In this document: in pieces, positions 48,643 to 56,148 of the stretch | Position numbering within the stretch: position 1 is the stretch's first letter | Layout: every line of letters begins with the position of its first letter | NCBI GenBank assembly: GCA_903884065.1 | Contig: CAISDL010000080.1 | Span: 1 to 56,148, forward strand | DNA: 56,148 nucleotides | Source of the DNA: an uncultured Actinomycetes bacterium | Lineage (GTDB): Bacteria > Actinomycetota > Actinomycetes > Mycobacteriales > Mycobacteriaceae | Direction: 5' to 3' | Program-made: the position numbers and the translations under genes | Notes under the pieces: generated by a model | The model's database searches: none | Seen by the model: the letters and a program-made list of their open reading frames with translations, nothing else | What the model was told of the DNA's origin: nothing

Positions 48643-50328
48643 ATGACGAATCCCGACCCACCGGCAAATACCTTCGCCGAACTGCAGATTCATCCCGCTG
48701 TGCTGCAGGCGGTCACCGACGTGGGCTACGAGTCGCCCTCGCCCATCCAGGCAGCCACCATTCCGGCGCTGATGGCGGGCTCCGACGTCGTCGGACTGGC
48801 CCAGACCGGCACCGGCAAGACCGCGGCCTTCGCGATCCCGATCCTGTCCCGCATCGACGTCGCCAGCAAGCACACCCAGGCGCTGGTGCTGGCCCCCACC
48901 CGGGAGTTGGCTCTGCAGGTCGCCGAAGCGTTCAGCCGCTACGGCACACATCTGCCCAAGATCTCGGTGCTGCCGATCTACGGCGGTCAGTCCTACACGG
49001 TCCAGTTGGCCGGTCTGCGGCGTGGAGCGCAGGTCGTGGTCGGCACCCCGGGCCGGGTCATCGACCACCTCGAGCGCGGCACGCTGGATCTGTCACATCT
49101 GGATTACCTGGTTCTCGACGAGGCCGACGAGATGCTGCAGATGGGCTTCGCCGAGGACGTCGAACGAATCCTGGCCGACACCCCGGAGTACAAGCAGGTC
49201 GCGCTCTTCTCGGCGACGATGCCGCCGGCCATCCGCAAGATCACCACGAAGTATCTGCACGACGCCGTCACGGTGGCGGTCAAGTCGAAGACCGCCACGG
49301 CCGAGAACATCACCCAGCGCTATATCCAGGTCGCCGGTAACCGCAAGATGGACGCGCTGACCCGGGTGCTCGAAGTCGAGCCGTTCGAGGCGATGATCGT
49401 GTTCGTCCGAACAAAGCAGGCCACCGAGGAGGTTGCCGAAAAGTTGCGTGCCCGTGGTTTTTCCGCGGCAGCGATCAACGGCGACGTGGCGCAGGCGGTG
49501 CGGGAACGCACCATCGCCGCGCTCAAGGACGGCTCAATCGACATCCTGGTGGCCACCGACGTCGCGGCCAGAGGCCTTGACGTGGAACGCATCTCGCACG
49601 TGGTGAACTACGACATTCCGCACGACCCGGAGTCCTACGTACACCGCATCGGGCGCACCGGCCGGGCCGGACGCTCGGGCAACGCGCTGCTGTTCGTCTC
49701 GCCGCGGGAACGTCACCTGCTCAAGTCCATCGAGAAGGTGACCCGACAGCCCATCACCGAGGTGGATCTGCCGTCGGTCGACGACGTCAACGCGCAGCGG
49801 GTCGAGAAGTTCCGCGAGTCCATCACCGAGGCGATCGGCGGTTCGGGATTCGACGTGTACCGCAAGCTCGTCGAGCAGTACGGGCGCGACCATGACGTCC
49901 CGATGGCCGATATCGCCGCCGCACTGGCGGTTCAGGCGCGTGCGGGGGCGGAGTTCCTGATGACCGAGCCGCCGCCGGAGAAGCGCCGCGAACGCACCGA
50001 GCAACCGGACCGGGAGCGTGCGCCCCGCAGGACCCGCGACGATCTGGCCACCTACCGCGTCGCGGTCGGCAAAAGGCACAAGGTCGGGCCGGGCTCGATC
50101 GTCGGGGCCATCGCCAACGAGGGTGGTCTACACCGCAGCGACTTCGGCCACATCACCATCAAGCCGGATTTCTCCCTCGTCGAGTTGCCGGCGAATCTGT
50201 CGAAGGAGACCCTGAAGAAGCTTGAGAGCACCCGCATTTCGGGCGTGCTGATCGATCTCAAGCAGGACCAGAGCCGGACCGCCGGACCCCGTTCGTCCGG
50301 CGGAAAGCCGTATCGCCCGAAGCAATGA
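48643..50328 (+). CDS. deaD: DEAD-box ATP-dependent RNA helicase
   Basis: The 561-residue helicase has Q-motif GYESPSPIQ, Walker A AQTGTGKT (residues 53-60), motif Ib TPGR, DEAD in VLDEADEML, SAT in FSATMP, and motif VI HRIGRTGRAGR. A C-terminal DbpA/CsdA-type RNA-binding domain (KVGPGSIVGAIANEGGLHRSDFGHITI) follows a charged linker. It remodels structured RNA and ribosome precursors. It matches Rv1253. The stop overlaps the acyltransferase start. Confidence 0.94.
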   Translation: MTNPDPPANTFAELQIHPAVLQAVTDVGYESPSPIQAATIPALMAGSDVVGLAQTGTGKTAAFAIPILSRIDVASKHTQALVLAPTRELALQVAEAFSRYGTHLPKISVLPIYGGQSYTVQLAGLRRGAQVVVGTPGRVIDHLERGTLDLSHLDYLVLDEADEMLQMGFAEDVERILADTPEYKQVALFSATMPPAIRKITTKYLHDAVTVAVKSKTATAENITQRYIQVAGNRKMDALTRVLEVEPFEAMIVFVRTKQATEEVAEKLRARGFSAAAINGDVAQAVRERTIAALKDGSIDILVATDVAARGLDVERISHVVNYDIPHDPESYVHRIGRTGRAGRSGNALLFVSPRERHLLKSIEKVTRQPITEVDLPSVDDVNAQRVEKFRESITEAIGGSGFDVYRKLVEQYGRDHDVPMADIAAALAVQARAGAEFLMTEPPPEKRRERTEQPDRERAPRRTRDDLATYRVAVGKRHKVGPGSIVGAIANEGGLHRSDFGHITIKPDFSLVELPANLSKETLKKLESTRISGVLIDLKQDQSRTAGPRSSGGKPYRPKQ

Positions 50329-51461
50329 CCGCGCCCGGCGAGCTTGACCAGGGCGGTCTGGAGGCGGTTTCGCGGGTCGACCGGGTGCCCTCGCTCACTG
50401 GAATCCGGGCGCTCGCCGCGATGCTGGTCGTCGGCACCCATGCCGCCTACACCACCGGCAAGTACACGCACGGTTTTGTGGGGCTTGTCTACGCCCGCTT
50501 GGAAATCGGGGTGCCGATCTTCTTCGCCCTGTCGGGCTATCTACTCTTCGGGCCTTGGGTGAAGGCGGCGGCCGCCGGAACCACCGGGCCGTCGCTGAGG
50601 CGCTATGCGTGGCACCGGGTGCGCCGCATCATGCCGGCCTACGTCGTCACGGTGCTGGCGGCGTACCTGATCTACCACTTCCGTGACGGCGGCCCCAACC
50701 CCGGCCACACCTGGTGGGGGCTGTTCCGCAACATGACGCTCACCCAGATCTATACCGACAACTATGGGTACGCGCTGTTACATCAGGGCCTGACCCAGAT
50801 GTGGAGCCTGGCAGTCGAAGTCGCGTTCTACGTGGCGTTGCCGTTGCTGGCCTACCTGCTGATGGTCGTGCTCTGTCAACGCCGATGGCGTCCGGGACTG
50901 CTGCTGGCCGGACTCGGCGGCCTGTTTCTGGTCAGTCCGGCCTGGCTGGTGCTGGTACACACCACCGACTTCCTGCCCGACGGTGCCAAGTTGTGGCTGC
51001 CGGGCTATCTCGGCTGGTTCGTCGGCGGCATGGCGCTCACCGTGCTGGCCGCCCTCGGGGTGCGGGTCCACGGATTCGTCGCGGTGCCACTGGCGCTGAT
51101 CTGCTACGTGATCGTCTGCACGCCGATCGCCGGCGAACCGCAGACCTCGCCCACTGGTCTGGCGCAGGCGCTGGTCAAATCGGCGTTCTACGCGGCGATC
51201 GCCACCCTGCTGGTCGCCCCGCTGGCACTCGGCGATTCCGGTTGGTATTCACAGCTCCTGGCCAGCCCGCCCATGGTGTGGCTCGGCGAGATCTCCTACG
51301 AGATCTTCCTGGTGCACCTGGTCGTCATGGAGGTCTCCATGACCGTGGTGCTGCACTGGATCGTCTATACGGGCAATACCGCGACCCTGTTCGCCGTCAC
51401 GATGGCCTTGAGCATCCCGGTGGCGTGGGTGCTGCACCGGTTCACCCGGATGCGGAATTGA
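50325..51461 (+). CDS. Acyltransferase family 3 membrane protein (Rv1254-like)
   Basis: The 378-residue integral membrane acyltransferase has conserved VPSLTGIRALAAMLVVGTHAAY (catalytic His), EIGVPIFFALSGYLLFGPW, the basic RRYAWHRVRRIMPAYVVTVLAAYLI, and WSLAVEVAFYVALPLLAYLL. About ten transmembrane helices are predicted. It probably O-acylates an envelope glycan or glycolipid. ATG 50325 overlaps the deaD stop. Confidence 0.87.
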   Translation: MTAPGELDQGGLEAVSRVDRVPSLTGIRALAAMLVVGTHAAYTTGKYTHGFVGLVYARLEIGVPIFFALSGYLLFGPWVKAAAAGTTGPSLRRYAWHRVRRIMPAYVVTVLAAYLIYHFRDGGPNPGHTWWGLFRNMTLTQIYTDNYGYALLHQGLTQMWSLAVEVAFYVALPLLAYLLMVVLCQRRWRPGLLLAGLGGLFLVSPAWLVLVHTTDFLPDGAKLWLPGYLGWFVGGMALTVLAALGVRVHGFVAVPLALICYVIVCTPIAGEPQTSPTGLAQALVKSAFYAAIATLLVAPLALGDSGWYSQLLASPPMVWLGEISYEIFLVHLVVMEVSMTVVLHWIVYTGNTATLFAVTMALSIPVAWVLHRFTRMRN

Positions 51462-51471
51462 TCCGACGGGT

Positions 51472-52833
51472 TCAGATCACCGCGCCCGGATTCAGGATGC
51501 CGTCAGGATCCAACGCCGTCTTGATCCGGCGGTTGAGGTCCATGGCCTCCGGGCCGAGTTGGCCTGCCAGCCAAGGCTTTTTGAGCCGGCCGACCCCGTG
51601 CTCGCCGGTGATGGTGCCGCCCAGTCCCACCGCGAGGTCCATGATGTCGCCGAACGCCTTCTGCGCCCGGGCCGTCATCGCCGGGTCGGTCGCGTCGTAG
51701 ACGATCAACGGGTGGGTGTTGCCGTCGCCGGCGTGCGCCACCACCGCGATGGTCAGGTCGGCGTCGGCCGCGATCTTGGCCACCCCCCCGACGAGATCGG
51801 CCAGCCTGGGCAGTGGCACCCCGACGTCCTCGAGCAGCAGTGAGCCCTTGGCCTCCACGGCGATGATCGCGTAGCGGCGCGCCGCGACGAAAGCCTCGCC
51901 GTCGGCCGGGTCGTCTGTCGAAAAGCATTCCTTGGCACCGGCTTCGGTGAACATCCTGGCCATGAACTCGGCGTCCTCTGCCCCGGCGGGGCCGCGATCG
52001 TCGGAGGCGGCGATCATCAGTGCCGCGGCGTCGCGGTCCAGGCCCATTCGCAACTTGTCCTCGACGGCGTTGATGGACGCGGAGTCCATGAACTCCAACA
52101 TCGAAGGCCGGATCCTATTGGTGATTGTCACCACCGAACTCGCCGCGGCCTCCACCGAATCGAACGTGGCGACCACCGTGGCCGTGGTGGGTTGCGGCGG
52201 TAAGAGTCGCAGGGTGACCTCGGTGATCACCCCGAGGGTGCCCTCGCTGCCGACGAACAGTTTGGTCAGGCTCAGCCCGGCGACGTCCTTGAGTCTCGGA
52301 CCGCCCAGGCGCACGGCGGTGCCGTCGGCCAGCACCACCTGCAAGCCCAGCACGTAGTCGGTGGTGACGCCGTACTTCACGCAGCACAGTCCACCGGCGT
52401 TGGTGGCGATGTTGCCGCCGATGCTGCAGATCTCGTACGACGACGGGTCCGGCGGGTACCAGAGTCCGTGCTCGGCGACGCACCTCTTGACTTCCGCGTT
52501 GAGCAGACCGGGTTGTACGACGGCGGTGCGGGTGACGGGGTCGACGGTGATGGCGCGCATCTTCTCGGTCGACAGCACGATGCCGCCGTCGACGGCGGTC
52601 GCCCCGCCGGACAACCCGGTTCCCGCGCCGCGCGGCACCACCGGGACCCGGTGGGCGCTCGCCCAGCGCAGAACCGCCTGCACCTCTTCGGTTCTGGTGG
52701 GCCGCACCACTGCCAGCGGGGTTCCGGCCGCCGGATCCATGGCGCGGTCGTGCCGGTAGGACGCCAGGATGTCGGGGTCGGTGACGAGCACGCCCTCGTC
52801 GAGTTCGGCGGCCAGCGTCGCCAGATCCGTCAT
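51472..52833 (-). CDS. FAD-linked 2-hydroxyacid dehydrogenase (GlcD type), copy 2, Rv1257c-like
   Basis: The 453-residue flavoenzyme has FAD-domain motifs VVPRGAGTGLSGGATAVDGGIV, SIGGNIATNAGGLCCVKYGVT and [18 protein letters not shown]. The cap domain has AVVAHAGDGNTHPLIV and GTITGEHGVGRLKKPWL. It oxidises a 2-hydroxyacid (glycolate or lactate class). It corresponds to Rv1257c next to Tap. It is distinct from the 46384-47733 paralogue. Confidence 0.9.
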   Translation of the reverse strand: MTDLATLAAELDEGVLVTDPDILASYRHDRAMDPAAGTPLAVVRPTRTEEVQAVLRWASAHRVPVVPRGAGTGLSGGATAVDGGIVLSTEKMRAITVDPVTRTAVVQPGLLNAEVKRCVAEHGLWYPPDPSSYEICSIGGNIATNAGGLCCVKYGVTTDYVLGLQVVLADGTAVRLGGPRLKDVAGLSLTKLFVGSEGTLGVITEVTLRLLPPQPTTATVVATFDSVEAAASSVVTITNRIRPSMLEFMDSASINAVEDKLRMGLDRDAAALMIAASDDRGPAGAEDAEFMARMFTEAGAKECFSTDDPADGEAFVAARRYAIIAVEAKGSLLLEDVGVPLPRLADLVGGVAKIAADADLTIAVVAHAGDGNTHPLIVYDATDPAMTARAQKAFGDIMDLAVGLGGTITGEHGVGRLKKPWLAGQLGPEAMDLNRRIKTALDPDGILNPGAVI

Positions 52834-52837
52834 GGCG

Positions 52838-54148
52838 TCAGTCTAAGGAGCCGACGGCAGGTGCCTGATCCAGTTCGCCCCCGTCGTCCAATTCACCCCC
52901 GTCGTCCAATTCACCCCCGTCGTCCAATTCGCCCCCGTCGTCCAATTCACGAAGCGCCGGGATCCACGGGGCGGCAAGCCCGATCAGCAGGATCGGCACC
53001 GCCAGGACGAGGAAGGTGGCGCTGAGGCCGAAGGCGTCGATCATCGGGCCGGCCAGCATGAAGCCCACCGGTCCGGCGGAATACGTCATCGACGTCATCA
53101 CCCCGACCACCCGCCCCCGCATGTTTTCGGGGGTGCGGGCCTGCATGACCGAGTTGTAGATCGGGCCGATGGGTCCGTAGACCAGGCCGACGACCGCACA
53201 CAGTGCCAGGATCATCGGCAGCGGCGGCAGCACCGAGATGATCAGGCTGGCCGTCCCGAACGTCAGCACCGCCGTGAGCACCGTGGCGCGCCGGCTGACG
53301 AACCGGGACAACACCGTCCAACTCAGTGCGCCGACCAGTCCGCCGATCGACAGCGCCATCAGCACCCAGCCCAGGTGGGCGGGTTCGTTGCGGTCGGTGA
53401 AGTACTTCGGGAAGAGCACACTCTCCATCGGCAGATACAACGCGGTGACCGACAGATCGATCAGGCCCAGCGTGCGCAGAACCTTGTTGTGCCACACGAA
53501 CTTCAGGCCTTCGACCACCCCGGACACCACACCCTCGGGCTGCTCGCTGCGTTCGGGCCGGCCGGTTCCGGGCAACCGCAGTATCGCCATCGTGAGAATC
53601 GAGGCGCCGAACGCCGCAGCGGTGATCCACATGGTGTTGACGCCGCCGATGGTCGCGATCAGCAGGCCGCCGATGCCGGGTCCGGTGATGTAGGCCAGGT
53701 TGAACACGGCCTCGTACATGCTGTTGGTGTGGTCGAGAGTCCAGTTGGCCCGTCTGGCCGCCTCGGGAAGCATGGACATGCGCGCCGTCATGCCGCCGGG
53801 GTCGAAGAACGACCCGGCCGCCGCGAGCGCGGCCAGCACCACGGTGGTCAGCGCGCCGATTCCGTGCGTCGCCACCAGCAGTGGGATCGCGGCCACCGAG
53901 GCCGCTGACATGGCGTCGGAGAGCATCGCGACCCGGCGCCGTCCCAGGAAGTCCACCGCGGTGCCGGCCACCAGGGTGGCCACCAGGAGGGGCAGTGTCG
54001 CCGCGGCCGCCACCACCGAGGCGTCGGTGGCGCTGCCGGTGCGCTGCAGGACCAGCCACGGGAAGGCCACCATCGAGATCCCGTTCGCCGCCGCAGCCAG
54101 GAACGCCGACGACAGGATCAGCAGTACCGGGCCACGCGATGTTCTCAC
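52838..54148 (-). CDS. tap: MFS multidrug efflux pump Tap-like (Rv1258c-like)
   Basis: The 436-residue 12-helix major-facilitator protein begins [16 protein letters not shown] when read from GTG 54148. This matches the MRNSNRGPAFLILF start recalled for M. tuberculosis Tap, an aminoglycoside/tetracycline efflux pump. Motif A-like [33 protein letters not shown] and [19 protein letters not shown] are conserved. The cytoplasmic tail contains four ELDDGG units, absent from M. tuberculosis. ATG 54160 is an alternative start. A leaderless -10 (TATGCT) supports 54148. The AT-rich WhiB7 box is not seen. Confidence 0.88.
   Translation of the reverse strand: MRTSRGPVLLILSSAFLAAAANGISMVAFPWLVLQRTGSATDASVVAAAATLPLLVATLVAGTAVDFLGRRRVAMLSDAMSAASVAAIPLLVATHGIGALTTVVLAALAAAGSFFDPGGMTARMSMLPEAARRANWTLDHTNSMYEAVFNLAYITGPGIGGLLIATIGGVNTMWITAAAFGASILTMAILRLPGTGRPERSEQPEGVVSGVVEGLKFVWHNKVLRTLGLIDLSVTALYLPMESVLFPKYFTDRNEPAHLGWVLMALSIGGLVGALSWTVLSRFVSRRATVLTAVLTFGTASLIISVLPPLPMILALCAVVGLVYGPIGPIYNSVMQARTPENMRGRVVGVMTSMTYSAGPVGFMLAGPMIDAFGLSATFLVLAVPILLIGLAAPWIPALRELDDGGELDDGGELDDGGELDDGGELDQAPAVGSLD
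52872..52943. repeat. Four tandem 18-bp units in the tap 3' coding end
   Basis: Units of 18 bp (52872-52889, 52890-52907, 52908-52925, 52926-52943) are nearly identical. They encode ELDDGG four times in the Tap C-terminal tail. The two middle units are identical and the others differ by one or two bases. In-frame VNTR. Confidence 0.92.
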
Positions 54149-54155
54149 CGCAGGC

Positions 54156-54161
54156 AGCATA
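54156..54161 (-). promoter_or_regulatory. -10 hexamer TATGCT of tap, in an 18-bp divergent gap
   Basis: TATGCT on the minus strand is 7 nt before GTG 54148. It overlaps TAGATT on the plus strand (54160-54165), close to the udgB start. Confidence 0.4.
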
Positions 54162-54166
54162 GATTC

Positions 54167-54985
54167 GTGAGCAGCCGTCCACACCCGAGAACCGGCAGGG
54201 AGTTCGATTCGCCGGTTCCGCCTGACACCGGCTGGCCGGGTGATCCGGCCACCGCCGCGACCCCGGTGGCCCGCGACGCCGCCGACGTCGCGAGGTTGGC
54301 CGGCGCCGTCTGCGATCTCGGCGACCTCGACGCTGAGGTCAGCGTGTGTCGGGCCTGCCCGCGTCTGGTCGCCTGGCGGGAGGAGACGGCGACGGTCAAG
54401 CGCCGCGCGTTCGCCGATCAGCCGTACTGGGGCAGACCGATCACCGGATGGGGGGCGGCGGCGCCACGGATCCTGGTTCTGGGACTGGCGCCGGCGGCCC
54501 ACGGCGGGAACCGGACCGGTCGGGTGTTCACCGGTGACCGGTCCGGGGACCAGTTGTTCGCCGCGCTGCACCGGGCCGGGCTGGTGAACTCCCCGCTCAG
54601 CGTGGACGCCGCGGACGGCCTGTCCACCAGGCACATTCGCATTGCCGCAGCGGTGCGATGCGCCCCGCCGGGCAACGCCCCGACTCCCGCCGAACGGATG
54701 AGTTGCCAGCCGTGGCTGGAGGCCGAGTGGCGGCTGATCGGTCCGTCCGTACGGGTGATCGTGGCACTGGGTGGGTTCGCCTGGCAGGCGGCTCTGCGAC
54801 TGCTGGGCGAAAAGCCCTCGGCGGTGCCGAAATTCGGCCACGGGGTGCAGGCCACTGCGCAGTCAGGGGTTGCACTCCTCGGGTGCTACCACCCGAGCCA
54901 GCAGAACATGTTCACCGGCCGCCTCACCCCGGCGATGCTCGATGACGTGTTCGGGGAGGCCCGTCGCATGACGATCGAGCGGTGA
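54167..54985 (+). CDS. udgB: Type 5 uracil-DNA glycosylase UdgB
   Basis: The 272-residue glycosylase removes uracil and other deaminated bases from DNA. It has the family motif [23 protein letters not shown] and iron-sulfur-cluster cysteines (VCRACPRL and VRCAPPGN). The C-terminal motif [19 protein letters not shown] is also present. It matches Rv1259. GTG 54167 is only 18 bp from the divergent tap start, so the promoter must overlap that of tap or lie inside it. Confidence 0.92.
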   Translation: MSSRPHPRTGREFDSPVPPDTGWPGDPATAATPVARDAADVARLAGAVCDLGDLDAEVSVCRACPRLVAWREETATVKRRAFADQPYWGRPITGWGAAAPRILVLGLAPAAHGGNRTGRVFTGDRSGDQLFAALHRAGLVNSPLSVDAADGLSTRHIRIAAAVRCAPPGNAPTPAERMSCQPWLEAEWRLIGPSVRVIVALGGFAWQAALRLLGEKPSAVPKFGHGVQATAQSGVALLGCYHPSQQNMFTGRLTPAMLDDVFGEARRMTIER

Positions 54986-55007
54986 CGGAGGAATGCGACC
55001 GTTGAGA

Positions 55008-55463
55008 TTAGACGGGCCGCGGCGTTACCGGAGTCAACCTGATCACCGGTATCGGTCGGTCCGTCTTCGCCTGGTAGCCGTCGTATCGGTTGGCGTTGTT
55101 GTCGTTGACGATTCGCCACAACCGTGGGTAGTCCGGGTCGTCGGGCAGCACTGCAGAGGCGATCACCCCGAACCGCGAGCGGCCGACATTGATCTGGACC
55201 CGGGGATCGGCCTTGAGGTTGTGATACCAGCCCGGGGAGCGGCGGTCGCCGCCGTTGGAGGCGACCACCAGGTAGTCGTTACCGTCGCGGGCGTAGGACA
55301 GCGAATGGGTCCGCGGGAGTCCGGTCTTGGCGCCCACCGTGTGCAGCAGCAGGCTGTTGGGTGCGCCCGGGATGCGATGCCCGATCCAGCCGTTGGTGCG
55401 CTGGTACACCGCGTCGTGGGTGCGCACGAACAACCCGAGGGCCTTCTCCGCCAGAGCGCTCAT
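55008..55463 (-). CDS. Deazaflavin (F420)-dependent nitroreductase family protein (Ddn-like)
   Basis: The 151-residue split-barrel protein of the Ddn/FGD-associated family has LLLHTVGAKTGLPRTHSLSYARDGNDYLVVASNGGDRRSPGWYHNLKADPRVQINVG, the F420-binding region. An N-terminal amphipathic helix precedes it. Relatives reduce menaquinone or activate nitroimidazole drugs. It matches Rv1261c. ATG 55463 overlaps the upstream HIT stop (ATGA). Confidence 0.88.
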   Translation of the reverse strand: MSALAEKALGLFVRTHDAVYQRTNGWIGHRIPGAPNSLLLHTVGAKTGLPRTHSLSYARDGNDYLVVASNGGDRRSPGWYHNLKADPRVQINVGRSRFGVIASAVLPDDPDYPRLWRIVNDNNANRYDGYQAKTDRPIPVIRLTPVTPRPV

Positions 55464-55882
55464 GGAAGCGCCGCCAACGCCTCGCGCAGAATCCGGCCGC
55501 TGGTTTCCCGGTCGGGGTCGCGGCGCAGCACCATGCCCTTGACGAAGGCGACCTTGTCGCCGTCGCGCCGCGGGATCACGTGCAGGTGGATATGGAACAC
55601 CGACTGGAACGCCGACCTGCCGTCGTTGATGGCGAAGTTGGTGCCCGTCGCATGGAGTCCGGAGGCGCGCGCCGCGCGGGCGATCCGCTGCCCGATGTGC
55701 GCCATCCCGGCCAGCGTCGCCGGCGGTGTGTCGGTGAGGTCGACGCTGTGCTCCTTGGGGATCACCAGCGTGTGGCCGCGGGTGAACGGACGGATGTCGA
55801 GGAGTCCGAGGAAGTCGTCGTCCTCGTAGATCCGGACGGCCGGAGCGGTCCCGGCGACGATCTCGCAGAACACACATGCCAT
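55460..55882 (-). CDS. HIT-family nucleotide hydrolase (Rv1262c-like)
   Basis: The 140-residue histidine-triad protein has N-terminal MACVFCEIVAGTAPAVRIYEDDDFLGLLDIRPFTRGHTLVIPKEH and the triad SVFHIHLHVIPRR (H-x-H-x-H). The Cys-x-x-Cys start is common in zinc-containing HIT proteins. It hydrolyses nucleoside phosphoramidates or dinucleotides. ATG 55882 is preferred over GTG 55891. It is operonic with the Ddn-like gene. Confidence 0.9.
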   Translation of the reverse strand: MACVFCEIVAGTAPAVRIYEDDDFLGLLDIRPFTRGHTLVIPKEHSVDLTDTPPATLAGMAHIGQRIARAARASGLHATGTNFAINDGRSAFQSVFHIHLHVIPRRDGDKVAFVKGMVLRRDPDRETSGRILREALAALP

Positions 55883-55920
55883 GCGCACCACCGTAACGGT
55901 TGGGCAGGCTCGACAGCGGC

Positions 55921-55926
55921 TACGCT
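55921..55926 (+). promoter_or_regulatory. -10 hexamer TACGCT of the amidase gene
   Basis: TACGCT is 7 nt before GTG 55934, the leaderless spacing. Confidence 0.4.
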
Positions 55927-55933
55927 GCGACGA

Positions 55934-56148
55934 GTGGACGCCACCGACCTCGCCTTCGCCGGCGCCGCCGAACAGGCCCGCATGCTCGCCGCCGGCATGA
56001 TCACCGCGCCCGCGCTGGTGGATCTGTATCTGGAACGGATCAGCCGGCTGGACCGGGAGCTGCGCAGCTATCGCGTGGTGATGGCGGGCCGGGCCCGCGA
56101 AGAGGCCGCGTCGGCGCAGGATCTGCTCGAAGCCGGCGAACGGCTGCC
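55934..56148 (+). CDS. amiB2: Amidase (AmiB2-like), N-terminal part, truncated by window end
   Basis: The 71 visible residues (DATDLAFAGAAEQARMLAAGMITAPALVDLYLERISRLDRELRSYRVVMAGRAREEAASAQ) are the N-terminal helical part of the amidase-signature family. The catalytic Ser-Ser-Lys region lies beyond the edge. The position after the HIT gene matches Rv1263. The start GTG 55934 has a leaderless -10. Confidence 0.8.
   Translation, partial: MDATDLAFAGAAEQARMLAAGMITAPALVDLYLERISRLDRELRSYRVVMAGRAREEAASAQDLLEAGERL

Noticed and set aside
54161..54841. 227-codon extension upstream of tap
   Set aside because: It is antisense to udgB and not transporter-like; homology places the start at 54148 or 54160.

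Overview
The window is a G+C-rich actinobacterial chromosome segment. Protein content and gene order point to a non-tuberculous, probably rapidly growing Mycobacteriaceae (Mycolicibacterium-type) species. Recalled from memory, the gene order follows the Mycobacterium tuberculosis block from about Rv1193 (fadD36) to Rv1263 (amiB2). The PE/PPE/ESX and insertion-sequence genes that interrupt that block in M. tuberculosis are absent. No tRNA, rRNA, CRISPR array, prophage or insertion sequence was seen, and no stretch of more than about 300 bases lacks a gene.

Layout: (1) 1-4.7 kb: two secreted proteins, the acyl-CoA synthetase FadD36 with a VOC protein, and divergent dapD/dapE of lysine and diaminopimelate synthesis. 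(2) 4.7-12.4 kb: a large AAA-type ATPase lacking an HTH, then a co-directional run LOG-fadD6-folP2-gpgS-DivIVA-like-tagA-DUF3117 (methylglucose lipopolysaccharide precursor, lipid activation, DNA repair), closed by a strong hairpin. (3) 12.5-15 kb: divergent glgM/glgC for maltose-1-phosphate and glycogen-type glucans. (4) 15-20 kb: small membrane proteins, a methyltransferase, and the envelope-stress set sigE-rseA-htrA-tatB, with a SigH-type promoter inside the long form of sigE. (5) 20-27.9 kb: mrp, a tandem pair of exported lytic-transglycosylase-like proteins, DUF1003 and MgtE-N/CBS proteins, a CitE-like lyase and small membrane proteins. (6) 27.9-32.8 kb: the trehalose-recycling ABC transporter lpqY-sugA-sugB-sugC with a coupled SUFU-domain gene. 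(7) 32.8-41.2 kb: corA, a malic enzyme where M. tuberculosis has mdh, lpqZ, an SDR, a DUF732 secreted protein and the giant 2-oxoglutarate decarboxylase kgd. (8) 42.3-44.7 kb: an apparent accessory island encoding a three-subunit cobalt-type thiocyanate hydrolase/split nitrile hydratase (scnB-scnA-scnC order) downstream of a bacterial Vms1/baeRF-type (Rv2629-like) protein. (9) 44.8-56.1 kb: two MFS transporters (Rv1250-like and Tap), two FAD-linked 2-hydroxyacid dehydrogenases, lprE, deaD, an acyltransferase, udgB, a Ddn-like nitroreductase, a HIT protein and the start of an amidase.

The most notable items are the scnBAC island, a long intergenic palindrome between the DUF732 gene and kgd, strong hairpins in the kgd leader, an 18-bp in-frame repeat in the Tap C-terminus, a 26-bp tandem duplication at the citE/DUF4190 junction, and a degenerate second copy of the transglycosylase. 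Many genes carry a TANNNT -10 hexamer 6-8 nt before a GTG or ATG start, the pattern of leaderless mycobacterial mRNAs. All family assignments come from reading the proteins and from memory of homologues; no database search was run.
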